A DNA stretch of 64,000 nucleotides, taken from NCBI GenBank assembly GCA_017471185.1, contig JAFUVZ010000025.1, positions 1 to 64,000 of the forward strand, in the 5' to 3' direction. Every line of letters begins with the position of its first letter. The stretch's first letter is position 1. This document shows, in pieces, positions 24,577-32,454 of this stretch. The position numbers and the translations under genes were made by a program. The notes under the pieces were generated by a model. It did not search any database, had not been told where the DNA came from, and saw only the letters and a program-made list of their open reading frames with translations. Source of the stretch: Bacteroidaceae bacterium. GTDB taxonomy: Bacteria; Bacteroidota; Bacteroidia; Bacteroidales; Bacteroidaceae.

Positions 24577-25542
24577 CTATAGAGATTCTACTTGTTCTTT
24601 GGTCAATCCTGTGACCTCTGTGATGGTATCAATGGGCACTCCTTTCTGCTTCATGTTCTTAGCAGCAAAGAGAAGGCCTTCAGCTCTTCCTTCAGCCCTT
24701 CCTTCTTTCATGCCTTTGGCTCTTCCTGCTTTCAAACCCTCGTTCCAGCCATCGCGCTTGGCAGTCTCCCACACGTCTCTGTCAGCATGAAGATTGATTA
24801 TAAACCGTTCGTATGCCCGGCGGTCTTGAATGGTCATCTTCATGAAGTCGAGTTTCTGACGTGCCTCTTGAAGACCGGGAGTGCTGGTGTCTGGGCGTAT
24901 GCTTCCGCTCTTCAGATACTCCATCCATTCCTCTATAGGAGTCCTTGCCACCTCATTGAACTGGTTCACACGAAGCAGGAAGTACTCTGGGAAAACCTCT
25001 TTGGGAGAAACGACACTGGATCCCTCGCTCACGATCTCAGACTCGCGCCGGTTGAACTTTAGCACGGATTCTGGCCGCGTCAGGCCACGGAAAGTGGTGG
25101 TGCCATGATAGACATAGTCCTCACCGTCACCCAAGTCGAAATACAATACATTGATGGAATATACCTTCTTGATAAGCTCATAGCCCTGTCCGATCTCCAG
25201 CTGTTCGACAATGGCTTTGGATGTACCGAACAGGATGCGTTGCATGAAGTGTGACTCACGGGCCAGCTGCACCTCTATCAGTACAATCTCGCCGTCGGCA
25301 GTCTTGGCCTTCACGTCCACACGGTTAGACTTGTCTTCTGCTGAATCCCGGTTGCTTTCGCTCTCCAATACCTCCAGAATCTTGATGTCAGTATTGATGA
25401 GAACGGTCATCAGCCCCTCCAGCACACCGAAGTTGGCCTTGTCACGCAGAATGCGCTTAATGGCCCAGTCAAACCTGATGTATTCGCTGTCCTTGTACAT
25501 CTTTCTTCCTTTCCTCGTTTTTACTTTGTCATTCTTATTCAT
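24577..25542 (-). CDS. Rpn-family nuclease (PD-(D/E)XK transposase-like)
   Basis: A 321-residue member of the Rpn / recombination-promoting nuclease family. The nuclease core is recognisable as RVDVKAKTADGEIVLIEVQL, with the Asp, Glu-x-Gln pattern of PD-(D/E)XK enzymes, followed by the family's Y-S-I-N-V-L-Y-F strand. The C-terminus carries a glycine/arginine/glutamate repeat (KAGRAKGMKEGRAEGRAEG) and a small helical tail (IDTITEVTGLTKEQVESL) typical of this family. A -7 box TACCTTTG at 25593-25586 supports the start used. These proteins promote RecA-independent recombination in E. coli; they are often mobile. Confidence 0.87.
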   Translation of the reverse strand: MNKNDKVKTRKGRKMYKDSEYIRFDWAIKRILRDKANFGVLEGLMTVLINTDIKILEVLESESNRDSAEDKSNRVDVKAKTADGEIVLIEVQLARESHFMQRILFGTSKAIVEQLEIGQGYELIKKVYSINVLYFDLGDGEDYVYHGTTTFRGLTRPESVLKFNRRESEIVSEGSSVVSPKEVFPEYFLLRVNQFNEVARTPIEEWMEYLKSGSIRPDTSTPGLQEARQKLDFMKMTIQDRRAYERFIINLHADRDVWETAKRDGWNEGLKAGRAKGMKEGRAEGRAEGLLFAAKNMKQKGVPIDTITEVTGLTKEQVESL

Positions 25543-25647
25543 AGTACATTTGTTAGAATGAATTAAACATTAATCTTATCGCTTGCAAAGGTAATGCAAG
25601 CGGAAGAAAAAAGCAAATAAAACAGTTAGATTGTTTTTCAGCCTTCT

Positions 25648-26091
25648 TTACCTTTTACACAGTCGGTAGCCTGCGCCACTGACGGTCTCGATGGCTACTG
25701 ACGGATCAGAAGCAAGGATCTTACGCAGCTGAGAGATGAAGTTGTTGATGCTGTATTCATGGCAGAGGTCATTATCCCAAAGCATCTGTTCTATCTGCTC
25801 ACGAGAAACTGTGAGGTTCATGCTGGCGGAAAGCAGGAGAAGCAGCTTGCTCTGCATGGGCTTGAGGCGTATCATCGTGTCGCCAGCTTTCAGTGTCTTT
25901 TGTGTAGGGATGAAGGTGAAGGAGCCGATGCTGATGCCTTCGTCAATCACTATCAGGTCTGGCTGCTGTCTCGCCACTTCGTGGGCAAACGTGTCTGGTC
26001 CGTTCAGACTGCCTATACTGGCAGCCCTGCCTTCCATAGCCCTGCGCAAGTCAGCAGCCAAATCCTGATTCTCTATGACCAGTATCTTCAT
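25648..26091 (-). CDS. Miniature response regulator, truncated receiver plus winged helix
   Basis: A 147-residue protein in which only the first half of a receiver domain is left. MKILVIENQDLAADLRRAM and DLIVIDEG match strand 1 and strand 3, with the phosphoacceptor-equivalent Asp50. The sequence then passes directly into an OmpR-type winged helix (SFTFIPTQKTLKAGDTMIRL, SREQIEQMLWD, ISQLRKIL, ETVSGAGYRL). The receiver's conserved Thr/Lys half is missing, so normal phosphorylation-driven dimerisation is doubtful. The start overlaps the preceding propeller gene by 4 bp (ATGA), so it is translated as the last gene of a five-gene operon that begins with BlaI at 31068. Confidence 0.82.
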   Translation of the reverse strand: MKILVIENQDLAADLRRAMEGRAASIGSLNGPDTFAHEVARQQPDLIVIDEGISIGSFTFIPTQKTLKAGDTMIRLKPMQSKLLLLLSASMNLTVSREQIEQMLWDNDLCHEYSINNFISQLRKILASDPSVAIETVSGAGYRLCKR

Positions 26092-27401
26092 TTTAGCTTC
26101 ACAATCATCAGTACAGGGTTATCGTCTTCATTCAGGTTCCTCAGCACATCGATGAGCTGCTTCTTCCTGTGGGGCAGCTTCACCTCCTTCCGTTCCAGTT
26201 CCTCAATATCAATTTCATGAAGCAACCGCTCTGCTGGAATAACGCCAATCCATTCATTGTCGTTGGTATGTCTAGGGAAGAAAGAACAACCTCCGGCGAG
26301 GTCGTCGGTAAAGCCTGGGGCATCGGCTCTTCTGACATGAATGCCCATTGCTTTTTGATGAATAACCTCTCCTTTGTTATGAACACTTTGCACTTCACCT
26401 GTCATTTTATTAAATCTACACAAATGGGAATATACCCCTTTCTCTGCCACTAAATACATATAGTCCCGTGTCTCCAGGATGTCTCGTGGCTGAATGTATT
26501 TGTTTAGGAAGTCGCCAGTCTGATCTGTGCTATGAAGAACTTCTGGTGTGAACACTTCACTGCCTGTTTTCATGAGATACCTGGGAATCAACCTTTCTTT
26601 TGATGCTGGTAAAAGGTAGATAGTGTCATTGGCATCAAATAAGATGCTGTGTGTGCCATGATAGAAGCTCATAATTGGTGCTATACAATGCCAGTATGAA
26701 CTTGGCATTGCTGTCATTAAGTCAACGGCTATCTTGTCTTCATGCTGAACATTGATAGGATCAGCTATTTTTGCAACCAGTCGTCCGTTGTAATCAAATA
26801 TCATGATTTGCCAAGACTCATTCACTGTGGGTACAGGAAACATCCTGCGGAATATATGATAACCATCCGCAAACCTATAATCACGTATCTCACGGGCATC
26901 TCTATTGGCATACCAATACTCACCGTCTTCCCTATACCTAAACAGCTTACGTTTGAATTTACCATTTATTCCATAAACTTTCAAATCTACCATATCAGGT
27001 ACGATTATCTCTTGCTTATCCTCATCATAGCCTATACTCGCATGCAGCAGCATATCTTCAGGACCTTGTCCAATAGAGCCTATATATCTGACAAACTTCC
27101 CCTGTCGGTCAAACAACATGATTGGTCTGGTTTTTTCACCTCCTCCGGGGCATAGTAATACACCATGTCTGAAAGATATAATGTGCAGGTCTCTATGAAA
27201 CATTGTCTCTTCTTTGGTCTCCAGCGGAATAATCTCAATATCCTCTGCCACATCGCTGAGCAGCATTTCCTTTACAGGGCTACTGATGGCTGTCTGCAGG
27301 TCAATGACCAGCGGCTTCCCGTTCTCATCTGTCTCCGTCTGCCTGCCTCCACAAGCAGACAGGAGGCAGACGGAAATCAATATGGTTACATATTTCTTCA
27401 T
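26088..27401 (-). CDS. 6-bladed beta-propeller lipoprotein
   Basis: A 437-residue lipoprotein (signal ISVCLLSAC), longer than the cassette propellers at 2346-8917. It opens with EIIPLETKEETMFHRDL, a common start of the family (IPLET), then GSIGQGPEDM as the blade motif and VDLKVYGINGKFKRKLF in a following blade. The C-terminus (EDDNPVLMIVKLK) parallels that of the propeller at 31187 (EDSNPVLMIMKEK), making the two close paralogues. It lies 5 bp after the propeller-TonB fusion and overlaps the response-regulator gene. Confidence 0.87.
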   Translation of the reverse strand: MKKYVTILISVCLLSACGGRQTETDENGKPLVIDLQTAISSPVKEMLLSDVAEDIEIIPLETKEETMFHRDLHIISFRHGVLLCPGGGEKTRPIMLFDRQGKFVRYIGSIGQGPEDMLLHASIGYDEDKQEIIVPDMVDLKVYGINGKFKRKLFRYREDGEYWYANRDAREIRDYRFADGYHIFRRMFPVPTVNESWQIMIFDYNGRLVAKIADPINVQHEDKIAVDLMTAMPSSYWHCIAPIMSFYHGTHSILFDANDTIYLLPASKERLIPRYLMKTGSEVFTPEVLHSTDQTGDFLNKYIQPRDILETRDYMYLVAEKGVYSHLCRFNKMTGEVQSVHNKGEVIHQKAMGIHVRRADAPGFTDDLAGGCSFFPRHTNDNEWIGVIPAERLLHEIDIEELERKEVKLPHRKKQLIDVLRNLNEDDNPVLMIVKLK

Positions 27402-27406
27402 AATGC

Positions 27407-28999
27407 TTATTGCTTTTCAATACTTACTGCCATCATGTATTTGGAGCTGACGGATTTACCATCCTTTTTGGCAGGTTTCCATTTAGGCATACTCTTGAAT
27501 GCCTGGATAACTTGCTCGTCAAGAGCCGGGTCAATGCCTTTGCGAAGCATAACGTCTGTCAAGCTGCCATCAGAGTTGACTATAAATGACACCTGGACAA
27601 GACCTTTGACATCAGCACTGACGTTGTCAGGATAGTGTACTCTGTCTCTGACATATTTCAATGCCCCCTGTACATCGCCATCTGGGAACATGGCCCAATC
27701 ATCCAAATCATTGTATTCATAAACAGTGGTATCTGCTTCTGCTACGTCAGCTACTTGGCTTACAGGCTTTACTTTTACCACACCATCAGGATCAAAGTCC
27801 ATGTCTTTCAGTGTGAAGCCCTCGTCCTTGCTTTGCTTCAGCCTGCCAATCAGCACTACATTGTTCATGTCTTCGGCATCCTCTGTCTGGATATACTTCA
27901 CGAACCTGGCCACGCCCGCAGGCAAGCCAGAGAGGTCTTGCCAGTCCATCCACTGCTGCTGCAGATAGTAAGGGGGAATGTTCAAGGTATAGTTGCCGTC
28001 AGCAAAGCCAGTATTAGTTACGTCTATGTCGCCCATCATGTCGAGTATGAGGCGTACATAGCTTCCCTTGAGCGTCTGCTTGTCTATCATAGCCAGCATC
28101 GACTGAGGCGGATTGGGCTGAAAACGTGAGACCAGATAATAACCGGGCAGTTCCAAGTAGTTGTGCATATTCTCCTTGCTGTTCAGGTTGGTGGTAAACA
28201 TCGGCACCATGCGGTTGGCCGCTTCATCGTAATGATAGAGCGAGTCCAGTCGGTCTTGTCCCCACCAGAACATGGAATAATCGAAATCCGAAGTGGCTTG
28301 CTCAAAAAACACCTCGTTGCTGAAATCCATCACTTGCGATGCCAGATGATTGGACGGCAGTTCCTGAATCAGGTTGCCCTCAAAGTCCTGGATATAGAAC
28401 GCAGGCTCATCCTTTTCAAAGCATAAAGCCGCCATATAAACCCGCTTTTTCTGTGCATCAATATGGAACTTGCCTTTCTTCACTTGCTTAGCCAAAGGGA
28501 TATGCTGTTGAGCGTTACCTTGCAGGTCGAAGACCATCAGCTTGTCAGCATTGAAGTTGATGAAGTACAGGCGGTTGTTTGCATCATCAATCTGAGCGTC
28601 GTAAAGCCCGTTACGGTATTCGTCAGGACCATTGCCTTTCTTCGATACAGAGGTGATGAAGCTGCCATCCCTGTTGAAAAGCTTCACCCCCGACTGATAG
28701 GCCAGGGAAACGATGTGGTCAGGACTGACAAAGGTATAGCCGTCACCTACCAACGCCTCCTGCTTGTCGTCCAGCTTCACTATCTCTAAATCAGAGAGTA
28801 AGAGAGACATCGGGAAGTCGATGGTGTCAGTCATCAAGTCCATGTTGGCCACTATCACCTCATTCCCTTGTGGAGTCAATACCCGCTGCGCCACTACAGG
28901 ACTGTTGTCGAGGCCAACAGGCCGTTTGCTTGCCGGGCTGCAAGCGCAAAAGATGCCCAGAGCAGCCACCATTGTGGTTGCTGAAATAATATCTTTCAT
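27407..28999 (-). CDS. Beta-propeller lipoprotein fused to TonB C-terminal domain
   Basis: A 530-residue protein with a lipoprotein-like signal (GIFCAC). A propeller region runs to about residue 400 (blade motif KGNGPDEYRNGLYD). The last 90 residues are a TonB C-terminal domain: GALKYVRDRVHYPDNVSADV, GLVQVSFIVNSDGSLTDVML, SMPKWKPAKKDGK. TonB C-terminal domains normally contact outer-membrane receptors or peptidoglycan. The fusion couples a propeller to the type of domain that the neighbouring BlaR1 gene carries twice. Gene order places it 26 bp after BlaR1. Confidence 0.85.
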   Translation of the reverse strand: MKDIISATTMVAALGIFCACSPASKRPVGLDNSPVVAQRVLTPQGNEVIVANMDLMTDTIDFPMSLLLSDLEIVKLDDKQEALVGDGYTFVSPDHIVSLAYQSGVKLFNRDGSFITSVSKKGNGPDEYRNGLYDAQIDDANNRLYFINFNADKLMVFDLQGNAQQHIPLAKQVKKGKFHIDAQKKRVYMAALCFEKDEPAFYIQDFEGNLIQELPSNHLASQVMDFSNEVFFEQATSDFDYSMFWWGQDRLDSLYHYDEAANRMVPMFTTNLNSKENMHNYLELPGYYLVSRFQPNPPQSMLAMIDKQTLKGSYVRLILDMMGDIDVTNTGFADGNYTLNIPPYYLQQQWMDWQDLSGLPAGVARFVKYIQTEDAEDMNNVVLIGRLKQSKDEGFTLKDMDFDPDGVVKVKPVSQVADVAEADTTVYEYNDLDDWAMFPDGDVQGALKYVRDRVHYPDNVSADVKGLVQVSFIVNSDGSLTDVMLRKGIDPALDEQVIQAFKSMPKWKPAKKDGKSVSSKYMMAVSIEKQ

Positions 29000-29025
29000 A
29001 TTGTTATATTATAATGGTTAATGCT

Positions 29026-30693
29026 TCATATCCTGAAATTGACTGGCACGGTATAGCGCACTGCCACTGTCTCTCCATGCTGCCTGCCAGGAGTCCATGT
29101 CGGCATGGAGGCAATTACCCGCAGTGCCTCGGCATCAAGTGAAGGCTCCACGCCACGCAGCATGTGGATGTTGCTGATGGACCCGTCCTTGTTGACCACA
29201 AACTGCACAGTAACCCGTCCTTCGATACCAGCAGCTTTGGCTTCCTCTGGATAGCGCACGCTGTTCTTGAGGTAGCTCATCAGCGCCTGCATTCCTCCGG
29301 GAAACTCAGGCATCACATCCACCACCTGGTAGATGCCATTCTCATCTATATATGGTATATCTATCTGCGAAGTCTTGCCAGTGCTCTGAATCCTGAAATT
29401 CACTGGCACGGTGTATCGGGTGCGCACAGGCTTATTGTCTTGACGGCCCGGCTTCCAGGTTGGCATCGAGCGGATGACACGCAGGGCCTCTGCATCTAAT
29501 GATGGTTCCAAGCCACGCAAAACCTGCACATTACTGATGGTTCCGTCTCTCTCAACGATAAACATGGTGGTGACACGCCCCTCAATGCCTGCCGCCAGTG
29601 CGTCAGCAGGATAGCGCACATTGTTACTGATAAAATTCATCAGCTCCACCATGCCTCCCGGGAACTCTGGCATATACTGAACCACTTGATAAATGACGGT
29701 GTCTTCAGGATTTATCTGCGAAGCAGGTTCTTCCAACGGTTCACTGTCGGGCAATATGTCATGCAGCTGTGCAGCTTCCAGTTCCTGGGTTGCCGTTTTC
29801 AGTTCAGGCCTTGCGAAAGCCGTCAGTGCCAGAGCTGCTAAAGGTAGCACGAAGAAAGCCTTGCTCCGAGCCCATGGACCGGAGGCTGGCTTGAGCATCA
29901 TGATGATGCGCTTGCGCAGATTGCTTTGGTTGAGGCTGTTGCTCATGGTAATCAACCTGCTCCCCACTGCCTTGCGGATGAGCAACATCTGGTACTGCTG
30001 GGCATCGACACCTGCAGTGAGTACGGCATCATCTGCTTCATACTCATGCAAGGTCATCAGGTCTTGCTTGGAGAGCCAGGCGGCAGGATTGAACCATTGC
30101 AGGCAGAGGCATAGCTCGCAGAAAAGCAGGTCGATGGAATGGCGATGAGAGATGTGGGCGCACTCATGCAGCAGTATCTCCCGGTGGTGGCCGGTATAAT
30201 CAGCCTCAGATATAAATATGTATCTCATCCAACTGAAGGGAGACACGTCGCCAGGCAACACCACCAGTCGGACTGCTTCATCCGTATAGCCGTCAGGCAT
30301 CGTGACCTGCCTGCCCGTGCGTAACAGCTGACGCATCTGCCAAAGGGAAACAAGGTTGATCAAGACAAGCGTAAGCACACCTATTATATAAATCAATATC
30401 ACAGCCTGTGGCCAGCTGAACGCTGGCAATACAGACGCTGCTGTCTCAACAGACTGCACCACCACCTCATCGGTCAGCCAGTCTTCCATCTGCACCAGAG
30501 CCGTATCAACAAGTACGGGCCCCGGAGTATGCAGACGGATGGCCGGAAGCACAAAGCTGAGCACCAGCAACGACAGCAGCAGGAAGCGGTTGAACCGCCA
30601 GCATGTGTCACGGCTCAGCAACAGGCGGTAGAACAGGTAGAACGCTGCCAGACATACCGCCGACTTAAGGATATAGACTATGAAAGCTCCCAT
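29026..30693 (-). CDS. BlaR1-type M56 metallopeptidase with two TonB domains
   Basis: A 555-residue integral membrane protein. The N-terminal 300 residues are the BlaR1/MecR1 peptidase: membrane helices at about 5-25, 36-52 and 95-120, zinc motif HECAH (176-180) and HEYEADDAVL as the downstream glutamate ligand region. Two TonB C-terminal domains follow (starting MPEFPGGMVELMNFISN and MPEFPGGMQALMSYLKN), closely similar and evidently a tandem duplication. BlaR1 proteases cleave BlaI repressors after sensing an outside signal; here the sensor domain is replaced by TonB modules, as often seen in Bacteroidota. BlaI is encoded 12 bp upstream. Confidence 0.9.
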   Translation of the reverse strand: MGAFIVYILKSAVCLAAFYLFYRLLLSRDTCWRFNRFLLLSLLVLSFVLPAIRLHTPGPVLVDTALVQMEDWLTDEVVVQSVETAASVLPAFSWPQAVILIYIIGVLTLVLINLVSLWQMRQLLRTGRQVTMPDGYTDEAVRLVVLPGDVSPFSWMRYIFISEADYTGHHREILLHECAHISHRHSIDLLFCELCLCLQWFNPAAWLSKQDLMTLHEYEADDAVLTAGVDAQQYQMLLIRKAVGSRLITMSNSLNQSNLRKRIIMMLKPASGPWARSKAFFVLPLAALALTAFARPELKTATQELEAAQLHDILPDSEPLEEPASQINPEDTVIYQVVQYMPEFPGGMVELMNFISNNVRYPADALAAGIEGRVTTMFIVERDGTISNVQVLRGLEPSLDAEALRVIRSMPTWKPGRQDNKPVRTRYTVPVNFRIQSTGKTSQIDIPYIDENGIYQVVDVMPEFPGGMQALMSYLKNSVRYPEEAKAAGIEGRVTVQFVVNKDGSISNIHMLRGVEPSLDAEALRVIASMPTWTPGRQHGETVAVRYTVPVNFRI

Positions 30694-30705
30694 AGCGCAC
30701 AGGGT

Positions 30706-31068
30706 TTAAATGCTGCCTTTCTCTACCATCTTGATGAGTTTCTTGAGCTCATCCACCGAGATGTCTTCATCTTTAACGAGGGCTGACACGGCTCGTAGGT
30801 AGGAGTTGTCGAAATACTTGCCGATGACACCCTTGAAGGTCTGCTGACCGAACTCCTCACGGCTCACGGCAGGACTGTAGCGGAAGCTGCCTCCGAACGC
30901 CTCATGCGTGAGCAATCCTTTTTCTTCGAGGGAGCGAACTACGGAAGAAACCGTATTGATGTGTGGCTTGGGTTCCTCATAGAAATCCATGAGCTCTTTC
31001 ACGAACATAGGACCTCTCTCCCAGAATAGGTCCATCGCAATCTCTTCTTTCTGTGTGAGTTTAATCAT
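30706..31068 (-). CDS. BlaI/MecI-family transcriptional repressor
   Basis: A 120-residue winged-helix repressor. ATG at 31068 is chosen; the longer frame to 31164 would add a hydrophobic stretch not found in the family and read through the operator region. The helix-turn-helix is LTQKEEIAMDLFWERGP and HINTVSSVVRSLEEKGLL; the protease-sensitive region is NTVSS...EAFGGSFRYSPAVS. It represses its own operon until cleaved by the cognate BlaR1, encoded next. Operator-like palindromes lie just upstream. Confidence 0.92.
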   Translation of the reverse strand: MIKLTQKEEIAMDLFWERGPMFVKELMDFYEEPKPHINTVSSVVRSLEEKGLLTHEAFGGSFRYSPAVSREEFGQQTFKGVIGKYFDNSYLRAVSALVKDEDISVDELKKLIKMVEKGSI

Positions 31069-31114
31069 ACTGCAACAGGTATATTGTATAAGGTTCAACA
31101 ATAATAATAGTGTG

Positions 31115-31157
31115 ATGCAAACAATTTGCATGTGCAAATAAACGAAATAATTTCGTT
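31115..31157. promoter_or_regulatory. Operator-like palindromes upstream of blaI
   Basis: Three overlapping dyads precede the blaI start: ATGCAAA-CAA-TTTGCAT (31115-31131), TTTGCA-TG-TGCAAA (31125-31138) and a perfect 17-bp AACGAAATAATTTCGTT (31141-31157). A weak -7 box (TTTATTTG, minus strand, 31142-31135) is embedded between them. These are plausible BlaI-binding sites; they differ from the classical TACA/TGTA operators. Confidence 0.55.
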
Positions 31158-31186
31158 GATTCAAACAATATTCCTGTTAAATAATG

Positions 31187-32344
31187 CTAAATACCCTTCT
31201 CTTTCATAATCATCAATACTGGGTTTGAATCTTCATCCAGCTTCGAGGCAATCTCCTTGAGCTTGCCAGTGAGCTCGTTTTTCTCATTGGCTTCTATCAG
31301 CTTGTGGGCCTGCAATGTCTGGATGCAGGCGATACTGCCGTTTTGTGCATTCCTGATCATATTAACCGTCTCACGAGTAGTAAAGTCGGCATTCAGCACT
31401 GTCACCTTGAACACCTTGTTTGTCTGGCGGTCATACACCAGGTCAAGATGGGGGAATCCCCTGCCAGTCTTCGTGTCAAGTGTCTTGTCAATGATCTGGA
31501 AAAAACAATACTGGGGCGTCACAGTGCCAATAGTTACCAGTCGTTCAGGGTCAGTAGAGGCCTTTTTCGCCATGAATGGCTCCAGCTGATGTCCCTTAGC
31601 CGTGAAACGGTAGATTGTGTCGGCTGAGTTCTCTATAATCAGCATGTCGTCTTGCAGTGGCATTACGGTAGGAATCACCGTTACTGACACAATGCCTCCC
31701 ACATTCACCATCGGCACATTCACCTTTCCCATCGGCATTTTGATTTCCTTCACAATGCTCCCGTCCTGTTTGGATATCAGGAAAAAGCTCGCCTGTTCCA
31801 GGTCTATGGCCTGCAGGTTGTTCAGGTCCTTATAGAACATATGCTCATCATGACCCAACAGATAATCGCCGTCAAAAGCTTGCAGGCTAGTTATATGATA
31901 TTCGCCCGGGTGTGAGAAACTACGCTGGAAGTTGCCCTCCAGGTCGTAAACAAGTATCTTCCTGATGCCCGTGTCATTGACAAACAACTCTCCGTTCTTT
32001 TCATCCAGCACAATATAGGATGGAAAGGTATATTCTTCAGCTCCCTGCCCTTGGTGTTCAATCACTCGGATGCCCTTGCCCGTGTATCTGTTGAATAGAA
32101 CCAGTTTACCGTCACTTGACAGCACGAATAGCTTTTCTCCCACCGCCTTCAGGTTGGCATAGGTGACAAACTCTTCAGTCGTTTCCAGCGGGATATACTC
32201 CACTTCCATGAAATCCTGTAAGGTCAGTTCCTTTTCAGGATAGTCTTTGCCCAGGTCAACCGTCATCAGATGTTCTGTCTGCCTTTCACCTGAGCATGCC
32301 GTCAGGATGACAGTCGCCAATAATAAGAAATAATTAGTCTTCAT
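31187..32344 (-). CDS. 6-bladed beta-propeller lipoprotein
   Basis: A 385-residue lipoprotein (signal LATVILTAC). Family landmarks: FMEVEYIPLETTEEFVTYAN at the start, EHQGQGAEEY as the blade motif, and KILVYDLEGNFQRSF in a following blade. Its C-terminus resembles that of the 26088 propeller. The promoter upstream has the GTRAA-type direct repeat of the cassette block 18 kb away, which ties it to the same regulation. It is transcribed toward blaI and separated from it by operator sequences. Confidence 0.87.
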   Translation of the reverse strand: MKTNYFLLLATVILTACSGERQTEHLMTVDLGKDYPEKELTLQDFMEVEYIPLETTEEFVTYANLKAVGEKLFVLSSDGKLVLFNRYTGKGIRVIEHQGQGAEEYTFPSYIVLDEKNGELFVNDTGIRKILVYDLEGNFQRSFSHPGEYHITSLQAFDGDYLLGHDEHMFYKDLNNLQAIDLEQASFFLISKQDGSIVKEIKMPMGKVNVPMVNVGGIVSVTVIPTVMPLQDDMLIIENSADTIYRFTAKGHQLEPFMAKKASTDPERLVTIGTVTPQYCFFQIIDKTLDTKTGRGFPHLDLVYDRQTNKVFKVTVLNADFTTRETVNMIRNAQNGSIACIQTLQAHKLIEANEKNELTGKLKEIASKLDEDSNPVLMIMKEKGI

Positions 32345-32375
32345 TTTCAGCGTTCTTGAATTGTTAATACTGGCA

Positions 32376-32432
32376 CAAAGGTATAGAGATGTGGTTATAT
32401 CTCCCTCAAACTGGAGTTTACAAAATATTTAC
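32376..32432 (-). promoter_or_regulatory. GTRAA-type promoter of propeller gene
   Basis: On the minus strand: GTAAA at 32432 and 32421 (11-bp period, GTAAATATTTTGTAAACT), TTTG at 32410-32407 and -7 box TACCTTTG at 32383-32376. The second repeat begins 38 bp from the box, identical to five promoters in the first 15 kb. Confidence 0.72.
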
Positions 32433-32454
32433 AAGTGAACTGCCTACTTGTAAC

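Noticed and set aside
29164..29499. Plus-strand frames opposite the BlaR1 gene
   Set aside because: Antisense of the duplicated TonB domains; no independent evidence of coding.
31069..31164. N-terminal hydrophobic extension of BlaI
   Set aside because: BlaI proteins are soluble, and the stretch coincides with palindromic operator sequence.
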